A stretch of 64,000 nt of DNA from Dichotomocladium elegans (Eukaryota; Mucoromycota; Mucoromycetes; Mucorales; Lichtheimiaceae). How positions within the stretch are numbered: position 1 is the first letter of the stretch; every line of letters begins with the position of its first letter. Below are positions 21,868 through 32,767 of the stretch, piece by piece. Below the pieces are notes generated by a model that had not been told where the DNA came from, did not search any database, and saw only the letters and a list, made by a program, of their open reading frames with translations. Both the position numbers and the translations under genes were made by a program. The stretch covers positions 1,364,001 through 1,428,000 of the forward strand of contig JAIXMN010000006.1 of NCBI GenBank assembly GCA_025716815.1. The letters are read 5' to 3'.

Positions 21868-24358
21868 GAGTAGGGAAGAGAGTATGTGAAGGGCCATTGG
21901 AGCAAAGAAGCGTCCTTCCTTTATATACAATTTTTGACAAGGGGATCAGCAAAATATGTTACATTTGGGGTCAGTATTAGCCCAGCTTATTGATGCACAT
22001 TCAGCCGCTAAATCTAGGGTGGTAAATGTCTTTGCTCTTTTATCATGTCTGCATATGGAGGGGCAACTGTATTACTTGCTCGAGCTCATTCTCCGCTTTC
22101 TCATAAAAGAAGTATGATGGACTTCACCCTTTTTCATTCTATTTCCAGATTGGGGCATTAAAGAGACGGTGTCTTGGCTTTAGCTTGCATCGACATAGCG
22201 TGGCGTGCTTTCTGTCATTTGGTTCTGAAAAGGAGGGCTCGGGCAAGAAGGAGAACGGTAGAGCAAAATTATCTCCATCTTGATGGGCCCATCATTATGC
22301 TCGAGTGTCTGCTTGTCATTTAATAAACGAACGGCCATACGTTTGTTATTCCATTTTGGCTTCCTCCCCCCCCTCTTCTTCCCCGGTGCCCGCCAAGCAC
22401 ACCTACTTCATCCCTCTCATCCCCTCCCATCCTCCTCGTCCCCCCAAATGACTCTGCACTATTCTTAAACATTTGAGGGCGTTCATAATATCTTCTCGAT
22501 TGTCGATGGTGCTTCTGCTGCATTTCGATTTGACAACTGATTCTAGTGGATTGATAGAACCGATCTCCTACGGAACGAGAGATGAGGGTGATCTATGATC
22601 AGATTGCGCCCATCAGAAGCATCAAGGGTAGGAGTTGGGGGAGGGGAGAGAAAGGTGGAGAGAGAGAGAGAGGTGTGGATCACAATGAAGCGAGCAAGAG
22701 ATGCCGATATTGCGTACATGAAGAGTTATTGCAATTACGTCCGATAGTGGCGATCGATGATAGGTTCAAGACGACCGGAATCAACGGGAGGGGGCGTGTC
22801 TCTTTTCGACATCCTATCCTTCCCTCAATGTCGAGCTCCTTATCACGATGACACAACCCTCGCATTTTATTTTATATTCTCGAAACGTTTTGAGAATGCA
22901 TTCGATGGAGACCCCCCACTGGGGATTGCCCTGAAGAAGATAAAGATATATCAAGCAAGAACAGCTGAGCAGATGCCTGTTTCATGCATTAGACCACATG
23001 GCTCCTGAACAGATTCGAACCGCAAGAGGACAATAACGCGGGGCTTCCCAAAATGAGGGGGAGCTGCATCCCGCAGAGAACATAGGGAGCTTTACCCGAC
23101 TTCCCATTGGGTGGAAGAGAGGGCCGGCCACCGCCCTTAATCGTTTCATTTTCTGCACTGACAAAATCTAACAAAAATTCAGTGCGACAAAGTCCTTATT
23201 GCCCTCTTCTCCGCTTTCCTTTCACACGCTGACAAGGAACTTCTTCTCCTATTATTAGTTTCATGCGCATTTTACGCATTGGCCGCCCTCTCTCTTTCCA
23301 AAATGAAGAAGCAAACCCATGGGAATCGGCTGAGCGGTGCGATCCTCTCATTTTCAACCCTAGGTGCATCCACGTCGGACGAAAAAGACCGCGCGATTCT
23401 GCATGTGTGTATGTGTGTGTTACGCTTCATTTCCATCTACCTAGAGTCAAAAGATGCAGCCCCACTTTGGACATATACGTCCAAAGCAGTTGATCGATCG
23501 GAGGCCACGTCATCGACCTTTTTTCATGCACATCCGACAGTCAAAGTCACCGTTTGTATGTTCGTAAGGGGATGATGTCTCTCCTTTCTTGATCACAGAC
23601 TGCAGGAGTGGTCCAGTTTGCACGACAAGCATCATTGAGCCAAAAAAAAAAAACATGATTTTTGACTGCGTCACATGATTCATCCTTAATATGAACAAGT
23701 GCTGAGCCACACCATGCTACGCGGTCAGAGACCGAGAAACTGGTGACGCGCTTGCAGTATCTTCAAAAGTGGCGACCGCCCAACGCCTGGGGTTGCACAT
23801 GAAAGTGCAATCGTTCTCTGCGTTATCTTTTTTTTTTTCCTCCGGTCATTTTGTGTAACATACACAGCGAAAAAAGAAAAAAAAAAGCGGGGAAGGGGGT
23901 AGGCGAAGATTGTGCAGAGGAGGTTCAAGGCAGGGTTCTCTGATCTCTTCTCGGAGCACATTATGCGATGCTTCTTCCTGAAGACCAGGGCAGGGGAGGG
24001 AGTCTGCTACTTAACTGTACGGCATGGCGCCCCAAACGGAATCATAGTTAGCGGGACATTGGTGTTCTGTTCAGCTTTTGCAATATGGAAGCCTCCTGCA
24101 GAGGTATTCTGAATTAGAAGGCGAGAGTGATATGTCTGTCCGGATCGGAAGGATGACTCTTCTTGACTAAACCATAACCATACTTGGCAAACCAAATCCG
24201 CAGCAGGAACAGCACACACACACACATACACACCCGCTCCTACTGCGCCATCAAAACCAAGTACAGTATAAATAGAGGATGTTGTGTGCGTGTATTTCTA
24301 CCAACATCAGCCACCTTCAACGCAATCTTCGAGACAGCTTTCCCAGACAACGGATACC
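21868..24358. other. Divergent intergenic region
   Basis: About 2.5 kb with no gene I can support. It lies between the start of the homeobox gene and the start of the next gene, so it holds both promoters. Pyrimidine-rich runs and a poly-A/T tract near 23640-23655 are visible. The only regulatory element I can name is the TATA box at 24267. Confidence 0.4.
24267..24274 (+). promoter_or_regulatory. TATA box (TATAAATA)
   Basis: A consensus TATAAATA lies 92 bases before the ATG of the following gene, preceded by a GC-richer stretch. The spacing suits a short 5' UTR. Confidence 0.55.
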
Positions 24359-25211
24359 ATGGCCATAACGACTGCTTCAAACGCTTCTAGTTCCTCTCGC
24401 ACCACATCAGCTACCTATGCTTCAGCTTCAGCCTCCAAAGACCGAACCATCACCATCGGTGCTTCTTTGATATCGGCAGCGGCGGCGTCGTCCTCCAGTT
24501 GCCGTTTCGCGCCTGAGTGGTATGATGAATGGGTTCCAGGCGGGTTCGTGCAAGAACACATCTGTCTTCTCGTCGTTCTTGCGGCTGTCCTACCCAGACA
24601 TGTCGATACATATCGCGCCCTGGTCTCTGCGCGAGCTTGTCACGAACTTGTCTCATCAACATGATGCACCTGGGCTGTTTACCATGAATGTGAATATCCA
24701 CAAGAACTATGTCGATTATAACCATGCTGCACAGAGAGTCATGACGATGCCCAATGCAGGGGGGAACTCGCTTATCAGTGAAGTATTGTCCGCGGAACTG
24801 GTTGACAGGCTCCTTGGTGTCCGACAGATCATGACCGAGATGGAGATCCGATACGCCTTCCAGGGTCCCATCACCGACTACGTCTGTCAGGTGGATGCAT
24901 CGTCAGGGGCGGGCATGACCGGCGTTTCGGTGACTCGCGCCATGGCATACAGGCGGCGGCTTACCACGAAGGATGCCAGACGCATCCTGACAAAGAAAAT
25001 CAAGGGTATCAACTTCTCCACTGCCTCGGTTGCCAACGTCACGCTTCGGCGTCAGATTCTGCATGTCTGGGTGGAGAGCGGCGCCGATGCAAGGATCATC
25101 CGCCGCGTCTGGTCGCAGATACCTGGTCATTTGAAGAGTAATACCATCGTCCTTGTTGCCACTGTTAATATGACTTCTGTGTTCACAAATACATATTCGA
25201 CGCATGATTAA
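24359..25211 (+). CDS. Conserved eukaryotic protein of unknown function, apparently frameshifted near residue 65
   Basis: The N-terminal frame starts at 24359 with an ATG, a Ser/Ala/Thr-rich leader and then RFAPEWYDEWVPGGF. The conserved rest (from about 24560) is in another frame: IAPWSLRELV, NIHKNYVDYNHAA, EMEIRYAFQGPITDYVC, GVSVTRAMAYRRR, RQILHVWVES and LKSNTIVLVATVN. I associate these motifs from memory with a family in several protists and fungi, annotated after a Dictyostelium AAC-rich mRNA clone. The E...D...C/Q-x-V arrangement is loosely like a PD-(D/E)xK nuclease core; that is only an impression. No ordinary-length intron cleanly joins the two frames, so there is a one-base indel, a very short intron, or loss of function. 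A TATA box lies upstream. Confidence 0.6.
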
Positions 25212-25300
25212 TAAATATTACTGTAAAAAAAAACTTGGCGTTTTTTTTTTATTATTATTATTATTTTCTTAGTTGTGTCTCTCAAACTGCCTCCTGCCTC

Positions 25301-26291
25301 TTATGGGTTGACCTTTTCCCACTGAGTCTTCATGGCCATCCAGGCGGTGATCATTCTACAATGCATACAGTATCCATGAGTGATTTAAACGAATAACTAA
25401 CCTCCCCCCCTTTTTTTTCTCTTTTCTATGCGAGAATCATATATACCCTGCGATGCCAATCACCCCTTCGTCAACAGGCAACCACCCGAGGTTGCCAGAC
25501 GGAATCACGATATCAACTACGTCTTGAAGCAGCTGATAAGAGGTTGCGCGCAGTTGCCTACATGTATAGCCGGTTACCACAACTGCTCCCTTCTTTGTCT
25601 TTCTGTTTCTATTACTTCGACAGCGCCTTTTCCTGGGCAGTGATTTCCGAATCTTTATCTCCGTCTTGTAATCGTTTTACTTTTGCCAGTTGAATTGCCT
25701 TGGTATTCAGCTGTCTATACTTGTAGAGGCTCGAGAGGATGGATGCAAAGAGGCTGATAAACCAACATCGCTGGCCAAAGTTTGTGATTCTGTCGATCCC
25801 TGCAGGTCTGTAGAAGCCGATAGCTGTTGTCTGTTATGCGTGTTTTTTTGTTAGACATGTAAGGTGGGGAGATTGGGAAAGAGAGAGAGAGAGAGAGATA
25901 CGCCCCAAAGATGGAACAATGCAGCAATGTTGCGAGAAAAAAAAAAGGGGGGGAGACTTACCAATACAAAGACTTCCGAGCTATAGTAAAGGGCGTTTCC
26001 AAGGTGTTTGATGATTGTAGTAAGACGCATGACTTCGTCCTTCACCGTTAGGGTGTGCACGGATGTTTGGACAAACTCGATGGGTTTGAGTAGACGAAAG
26101 AATTTACGCCCATTGCCTATGTGTTGCTTCAAGTCTGCCCATCGCTGAATGGTCTCCTTGGTGGCTCCTTGGCGATAAAGGTAAAACGCGTAGAAACGCG
26201 CAAAGTACTGGACTAGACGACATAGCTTTTCGCGGCCAACAGTGGTTCCTAGAAACCGATTGACGGCATCTACTTGCGAATCGAGTGTCAT
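25301..26291 (-). CDS. PEX11: Peroxisomal membrane protein PEX11
   Basis: Four exons: 26291-25962, 25830-25616, 25557-25447 and 25355-25301, 236 residues, the usual PEX11 length. PEX11 elongates and divides peroxisomes and sits in their membrane. Family landmarks are the N-terminal amphipathic region (VNRFLGTTVGREKLCRLVQY), KFFRLLKPIEFV, YYSSEVFVL, IGFYRP and the C-terminal LLQDVVDIVIPSG, GWLPVDEGVIGIAG. The last exon (MITAWMAMKTQWEKVNP) is reached only by splicing from GCAGG|GTATAT. All junctions close in frame. The gene converges with the upstream conserved protein, with the two stop codons only 90 bases apart. Confidence 0.93.
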
Positions 26292-27913
26292 AATGGCTGA
26301 AGCAGGGGACGAGGGTTGATGTGGATAAGGAGATAGTGATGGTTGTTCTGCTCGAGAGAAGAAAAAGAAAAAAGAAGAGAGAGTTTTATGATACCTTAAA
26401 AAAGGACCAGGAGTGCCCTGGAAACTAAAAAAAAAAAAAGAGAGCTAAGGGATGTTCTGCACGCTCCTGCATGCAGATCCCCACGATTAGGAGGAAGCGG
26501 GGGGGATGTCATCGTCAACGGAGCAGTAAGGGGTATAGATCATATTTCAAAAAGTCATCAAGTCAGCACATCCCTTTCAACCCACCTTTTCTGTCTACTG
26601 CCGGAACCTGTCTCATTCGTCTTCCATAACATGAATGCACGCATTCCTACCAGATCTACGTTGTGCACTGATCTGTGCGTATAGCGCGGAAACATGATTA
26701 CTTGTGAGACATCATATGAAGTGCACCAACATGAAATGATCGCTTCCGAAAAGGGCGTCCGGAATAAATTGCTTATGTACCGTAATTTTTGGTCTCCTTC
26801 AGAGAGCCACTTGTGTCGTCGAAATAAATTGCCTGACGGATAGATAGACAATCCAGATAGATGCACGTTTTCCATTATTATTATTGACCGGGAGAATACT
26901 TTGGCTTAAAATTCGACTGTGCATGTGTGTGTGTAAGGGAGCAAAGGTACGAATTTATGCGTGTGCCAGTATCACTTCCATCAAAGAACCGGGGCTGATC
27001 TCAACACATGAACGATTTGATCGGAACAATCGAGCAGCCTTTTGATCTCTCCCCCCCCCTCTTCTCCTGAGCTGTAGGTGAAATTCGATGAGCTGTGCCG
27101 GATGAAGAGAGTTTGTGGAGAAACAAAAAGGCTCAGCTACGTAGCTGCTGCCATGCTTACTTGCGTTTGTTGTCCTCGAATTCTTTTGTCAGGGAGAACA
27201 AACTTCTTTTTAAGACAGCGACTGTTTAAATCAGAAAAATTAGTGTCAGAAGGCTTGTATGTGTGTATATGGAATCGAGGCTGACGTTTTGAGTGGTCAA
27301 GTTGCCAAGAGAAGGAGGCAGGTTTCGGGAAATCAGGACGGACCCAACATTTGGGAGCCGAGGCCAGACAAGTTAGGATTTATGCGGTTGAAACAATTGG
27401 ATGATGGATGAGATGATAATACACAGCTTTGCTACGAAACAAAGATGGCCTGATCCCTCTCCCACCCCCAGAAAGGCTGCGCAATCTCCCGCCTCCCGGG
27501 AGAGAGGGTGAAGAAAGGCTTGGGACACAAGACATTCCGTTTGTTAGCGCACTGCGACGAGGAACAGATCGAGGAGAGAGTATCAGCAACCCAACAGCTG
27601 TAGTGTTTTGTCAGCAAAATAAATCCTTAAAAGGAGTGTGACCAGAAATGGGACGTCCAAGAGACGGCCTTGCTAGCAGCAGGGGACCAAGCGGGCAGAA
27701 AGATGAACTAGGTCCCATTTCGGCTCTTCCTATTGGACACACTTCCGCCCCACTGCCCCAAAGGAAGGCCAACAAAAAAAAAATATATGGATACCTCAGC
27801 TCCGCACCGCACCGCAATATAAACCAATATAAATCGCACACCTCGTTTCAAAAGCGATCCGATACCAGGTGTCCTTTCTCTCGTCCTCCTTACTTTCTTT
27901 TGATTCCGATAAG
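26292..27913. other. Divergent intergenic region (PEX11 / OLE1)
   Basis: No gene recognised in 1.6 kb. It separates the divergent PEX11 and desaturase genes, both linked to fatty-acid metabolism. Poly-A/T tracts and a long pyrimidine run near 27048-27062 are seen. Two TATA-like sites lie at its right end. Confidence 0.4.
27818..27834 (+). promoter_or_regulatory. Paired TATA-like elements before OLE1
   Basis: TATAAAC (27818-27824) and TATAAAT (27828-27834) lie 80-96 bases before the desaturase ATG, preceded by a GCACCGCACCGC stretch. They fit a strong core promoter. Confidence 0.5.
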
Positions 27914-29424
27914 ATGTCGGCCACGGATACCATCGTCTACGCATACACCAAATCAGAGTCGAGAAAGCCTCCTCTGGAGAAGAAGGAGATGGCCCCGCTC
28001 TTTGACGAACCCACCACCTTACAGAACTGGCACAAGCATGTCAACTGGCCTCAGAGCATCTTGCTGATCGGTACTCCTCTGATCGGCTTGTATGGTTTGT
28101 TAACGGTGGAATTGCAAAAGAAGACGATGATCTGGGCTATCATTTACTACGCCATCACTGGTCTCGGTATCACCGCAGGTAAACGATCCGAATCATCTCC
28201 TTATCTTCCATCAAATACTTAATCGTTTATTTTGTTTGCAGGGTATCATCGTCTGTTCGCCCATCGTGCCTATTGCGCAACCCTCCCACTGCGAGTCTTC
28301 TGGACGTTGGCAGGAAGCGGTGCTGTGGAAGGCTCTGCTTACTGGTGGTCCCGTGGTCACCGTGCTCACCACAGGTTAGTTTACCGAGGCTGCCTGCCTG
28401 CCGGCCGGCCGGCCGGCCCGCCCTTGACCTCTGATAAAACTGAACCTGATCCGCTTTCTTTTTAGATGGACCGACACTGACAAAGATCCTTATTGTGCCC
28501 ACCGCGGATTTTTCTTCTCTCATTTCGGATGGATGCTTGTCAACCGTCCAAAGTCTCGAATTGGTTATGCCGATGTTGCTGATCTCAAGGCCGACCCCAT
28601 TCTTCACTTCCAACACAAGAACTATCCTCTTTTCGCTCTGTTCTTCGGTTTTGTTTTACCTACCTTAGTGGCTGGTCTTGGCTGGGGTGACTTCAAGGTA
28701 AAATGTTTTTCTTCTGTTGTCAGTTTCTTTTGACATTCCGCTCACCCATTCGCTCCAACAGGGTGGTTTCTTCTACGCTGCAGTCCTTCGTCTCTGCTTT
28801 GTACATCACGCCACCTTCTGTGTCAACAGCTTGGCCCACTACATTGGCGAGTCTCCCTTCGATGATCACCACACCCCCCGCGACCACTGGATCACTGCCC
28901 TGGTTACTCTGGGCGAAGGTTACCATAACTTCCACCACGAGTTTCCTCAGGACTATCGCAACGCCATCATCTACTATCAGTATGATCCCACAAAGTGGCT
29001 GATCAAGGCCCTGTCCTGGGTCGGTCTCGCCTACGATCTCAAAACCTTCCCTTCCAACGAGATTACAAAGGGTCAGATCCAGATGCAGGAGAAAAAGATT
29101 GCCGCAATCAAACGTACTTTGACCTACGGTACCAAGCTCGAAGATCTGCCTGTTTTCACCTGGGATGAATTCCAGGACCTTGTTGTGAACCAGAATAAGC
29201 AGTGGATCTTGATCGAAGGTATCCTCTACGATATGGAGGGCTTCATTGAACGTCATCCTGGTGGTGAAAAATATGTTCGATCAGGCATCGGCAAAGACAT
29301 GACCACCTCGTTCAACGGTGGCGTGTACAACCACTCGAATGGTGCACGCAATCTCCTGACGTCCATGCGTGTTGGTGTTTTGCAACACGGCATGGAAGTG
29401 ATTGCCCGTGAAAAGGCGGATTAA
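27914..29424 (+). CDS. OLE1: Stearoyl-CoA (delta-9) desaturase with C-terminal cytochrome b5 domain
   Basis: Four exons: 27914-28178, 28242-28374, 28466-28697 and 28762-29424, 430 residues. The enzyme inserts the 9,10 double bond into palmitoyl- or stearoyl-CoA in the ER membrane, drawing electrons from its own fused cytochrome b5 domain. The three His boxes are visible: HRLFAH, HRAHH and HNFHH, plus [11 protein letters not shown]. Hydrophobic pairs flank them ([35 protein letters not shown]). The C-terminal domain has the haem-binding HPGG (about residue 375) in [11 protein letters not shown]. Introns of 63, 91 and 64 nt are standard GT-AG; intron 2 contains a CCGG tandem run. Length and domain order match fungal Ole1. 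Confidence 0.96.
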
Positions 29425-29696
29425 AGAAGCCTTATTCTCTCTCTTCCTTTTTCCTCAACTCTCCCATTTAGCCTTTAAAAACATATCTTTCGCCTCATCG
29501 ATTATCCCACTCTCTCATTCCCCCCACTATTGCATCAGATTTTGTCTTATCATTATTAAAAGGTTCTGTACATAACCAATGTTTCGCTATTTATCGGAGC
29601 AGCAACCATTTGTTGGGGGCGAGAGCTATCAAAGAACCAATGATCGCATACATATTGTTTCAGCTGGGCTGTAATACTATCTGATAATAATAAATC

Positions 29697-30263
29697 TTAT
29701 CGCCCACTGCCGTGTGCTAGTTCGACAGAGGCCTGCAATGAATGCATCTGCTGCTTGCCGGATGAGATCAAGGAACGAATCTTGTCCTGCGATTCAAAAG
29801 GTTAACTTTGTGGGTCTGAATGGGGGGGTGAGGCCGTGAAAGACAGCGGGTTTTTACCAGATCCCTTTCATTGCGGTACCGCTCAAAGTCAGAACGAGCA
29901 AAGTCTCTAATTTCACGTGCACTTTGCTTGTCAAGGCCTAATGATTTGCTCTCGTATCATGAATAAAAAAAAAAAAAGCAAGCAAAGCAGAGGGATGATG
30001 GTACGGCTTTTGACCGCTTTGTCCAGTACCTTTTGTACATCGTAAAATTTGGCGATAGAGCGATATGGCCTGGCCGCGCACTAGAAACTAAGCAAAAGCA
30101 CCTCGAACTTTTTATTTAGTTGGGAGAGGTGGAGGGAGGGTGGAACTTAGGCAAGTAACAGAGAAACGCTTACATGAGCCAGAGACATGTCGACATCCTT
30201 AAAAAATTTGGGAACCGGTGGAGGTGCAGCCGATCGAGATAATCGTACCAATGCAGTCTTCAT
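29697..30263 (-). CDS. LYRM2-type mitochondrial LYR-motif protein
   Basis: Four small exons: 30263-30174, 30087-30030, 29937-29858 and 29786-29697, 105 residues. The LYR-type core reads AISLYRQILRC, followed by AREIRDFARSDFERYRNERD and DKIRSLISSGKQQMHSLQ. This order and length match LYRM2, a small matrix protein of the Complex1_LYR family that works with the mitochondrial acyl carrier protein in respiratory complex assembly. The N terminus (MKTALVRLSRSAAPPPVPKFF) is basic and presequence-like. All exons are shorter than 100 nt, so the gene is easily missed by ORF finding. It diverges from mitochondrial uS17 and converges with OLE1. Confidence 0.88.
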
Positions 30264-30468
30264 GTCAATATTTTTCTATGTGTGTGTGTTTGGACAGGTG
30301 GATGTATTTCGACTGCCTTCAAACGAGTCACAGAGAGAAAACCTTGGATTACCCAACCTGAGTCTCACTTTGCCCTCCACCGCCACCCCCCCCCGCCCCG
30401 CGCACCCAAAAAAAACCCACAGCGGTCTCCATTTTTTTTTTTTATATATATATACACATACATATAAA

Positions 30469-30837
30469 ATGCGGCAAAACTTCGTGGGCATGGTCGTCAG
30501 CAATGCCATGCAAAAGACGGTCAAGGTCAAGGTGACGAGAACCAAACTGCATCCTGTTGTTCTGAAGGTCAGTTGAACGAAACATGCGCCGCATTGGGCA
30601 TTCGGGCGGATCCTTCGTACCTGCCCATTCTTAGCCTTTTCCATTGACAACGCCTAAAACTCACTCCCCCGCTCCACGCAGACGATCAAAACGCACAAGA
30701 ACTATCTTGTCCATGACGAAAACCAGCTATGCGGTCTTGGCGATGTCGTTCGTATTGAGGCATGCCGCCCGCTCAGCAAGCACAAGCATTTTACCATTGC
30801 TGAAATTGTTCGCAGCGCGAAGGGAGCACCACAGTAA
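30469..30837 (+). CDS. Mitochondrial small-subunit ribosomal protein uS17m
   Basis: Two exons: 30469-30567 and 30682-30837, 84 residues. The sequence follows bacterial S17 closely: [48 protein letters not shown] and AEIV. This short, bacterial-type S17 rather than the cytosolic uS17 form points to the mitochondrial 37S subunit, where it binds rRNA. The intron (GTCAGT...CACGCAG) is phase 0. No long presequence is present, as in other small S17m proteins. It shares a 205-bp divergent promoter region with the LYRM2-type gene. Its stop codon is 99 bases from that of the next, convergent gene. Confidence 0.9.
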
Positions 30838-30936
30838 AAACACATATTTACACACACCATAGAAATACATCCGCATATATTTTTTTGGGAGGATTCTCAT
30901 CATCAAGCGAAGTAATGGGCATGTACTTGGCTAACA

Positions 30937-32767
30937 CTATGAATTATCGAGTTGGGGTGATGAAGATCGGTCTAGGCTGGGTTCAATGCTACTGCTACTG
31001 CTGCTGTTGTTGTTGTTATCCAGGTGCTGCACATCGTCTATGTTTCTATTACCATCGGCCTGATGGGACAAAAGATGCAATGGGTCGGGACAATGGGTGG
31101 TGTTGCTTATGGGAGATGATGTAACATATCCGTCAAGTTGATCGGGAAGGATGCGAGGGTAGGCTGGATGATGATGCCCGACTGTATCGTACGGGGGATG
31201 GACTCGAAGCGAGAGGCGTTTTGCCCGATATTCCGATGGTCTCATGGAAGTATGGGTTGGTAGATGATCATCATCATCACCATGATCATCCTCTTTGGAC
31301 GCAATCTCTTGGTGATCGAATGCGACGTGGGCGTCTGAGGTGGCAACGCGCTCATAATGAATCTTTCCGCTGGAGCAGAGATCCTTGTACACTGCGGCCA
31401 TCATAAAAAGATAGACCGTCCACCCAATAGAGAACGATAACACAAGCATCACATATGTTGCGGGCCCACTGATGTAAAACGAGATCTTCTCTAACCAGAG
31501 TCCGGCTGTACTGATCCAGAGCAGTCCAGCTGCTGTCATCAAAGATGCCGCCACGATTCCCAAGAAATCACCGAAGTACGAGCAGTACTCCGAGTGCTTG
31601 CAGCAGGTGGGATTCGGATGTGTATCCAATGGGGCCTCATCAGCATCGTTGAGCTCATTAGGATGTTCCGGTAATACTTTGTCCGCAAATGATTTCCGGA
31701 AGACAATGTGGACCGCGTTGAGAATGGAGGCAAGGATGATCATGGAACCGAGGGTATGAACGATACTTGCACAGAAAGAACCATCATTTATGGATGCAGA
31801 TTTGATAGCTGAACATAAAACAGAAACGTCAATAATCAAAATCCAGAGAGAGAGAGAGAGGATAACAGATCTCACTTGCCTCTTCCGACCAGGGCAAATC
31901 CAAGCGCATTCGACACATTCCGTTCCTGCAACAACGGCATCCATGTCTGTGCATTGATGCTAACAGATAACACTCCACTTGATATCCACAGTAGGCCGAT
32001 ATTAAGGGCTTGCCAGGTCGAACCAATGACGAACTTATCTAATACCTCCGTAAGCCTCCATATTTCCCTGGAATGACACGTGTCACCGTACCTCGTATCA
32101 GTAAGCACACCACACCGCACACAATAAACGCCACGCTTTCGTAATACTCTAGTGATCTTCCTGGTGATAAAGAGATCACCTTCAAGCCGCAAAGTGTAAC
32201 GAAGGTGCCATATACTACGAATCCACTCCCGAAGAGAAGCGGCAGCAAGGTTGATCCCGAAGCGCTTTCAGTAAAGACGATGATGGCATATGCCATATAG
32301 ACAGCACACACCACAGCCAAGAAAGCCCACACGAGCAACTGACATTTGGCGACAAGAGAAAGAACAAGTGTTAGCTCTGGCGTTACATCAACCGTATCTG
32401 GGTCGGAACAGCGCATATCGCGATGCCCATAATGTAAGAAAAATAGACCACCGTGGACAGCAACCAGAATCGGTAATAAATAACGGAGAACATCATATAT
32501 CGGGGTGTGCTGGTTCTGTTCGGGCTGCAGGGTGCATCCAACGAGCGCACTCAGCAGAGAAACTGTGATGACTCCAGCGGTTACGTAGAATATATGTTTG
32601 TTGTGGCTGTGGCTCCTGCTTCCACCTTGAATATCCAGCAAGTAACAAGCCGGATAGCACACGAAGACGGTCGTGCCTAGGACAATGAGATGTGTGATGG
32701 CAAGTGGATCATGAATGAGGGCGTTGGCTGGAATGGCGCTACTGTTTGGCGTCAGGTGTTCGCCCAT
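30937..32767 (-). CDS. Multi-span membrane protein, possibly Ytp1-like
   Basis: Three exons: 32767-32092, 32038-31880 and 31808-30937, 568 residues. About eleven hydrophobic helices are visible, such as ITHLIVLGTTVFVCYPACYL, IFYVTAGVITVSLLSALVG, LLPLLFGSGFVVYGTFVTL, ALNIGLLWISSGVLSVSI and YVMLVLSFSIGWTVYLFMMA. The N-terminal PLAITHLIVLG and the central SLEYYESVAFIVCGVV layout resemble the Ytp1-like family, but His residues typical of Ytp1 are few, so the assignment is tentative. The C-terminal 150 residues are hydrophilic, with Asp/His-rich and poly-Asn/Ser runs coded by a microsatellite. Intron 2 needs a GC donor (AGAG|GCAAGT) to keep the frame. Function and location are unknown. Confidence 0.72.

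Noticed and set aside
22985..23030. tRNA-like GATTCGAACC box on the minus strand
   Set aside because: The T stem pairs poorly, and there is no matching acceptor stem or anticodon arm.
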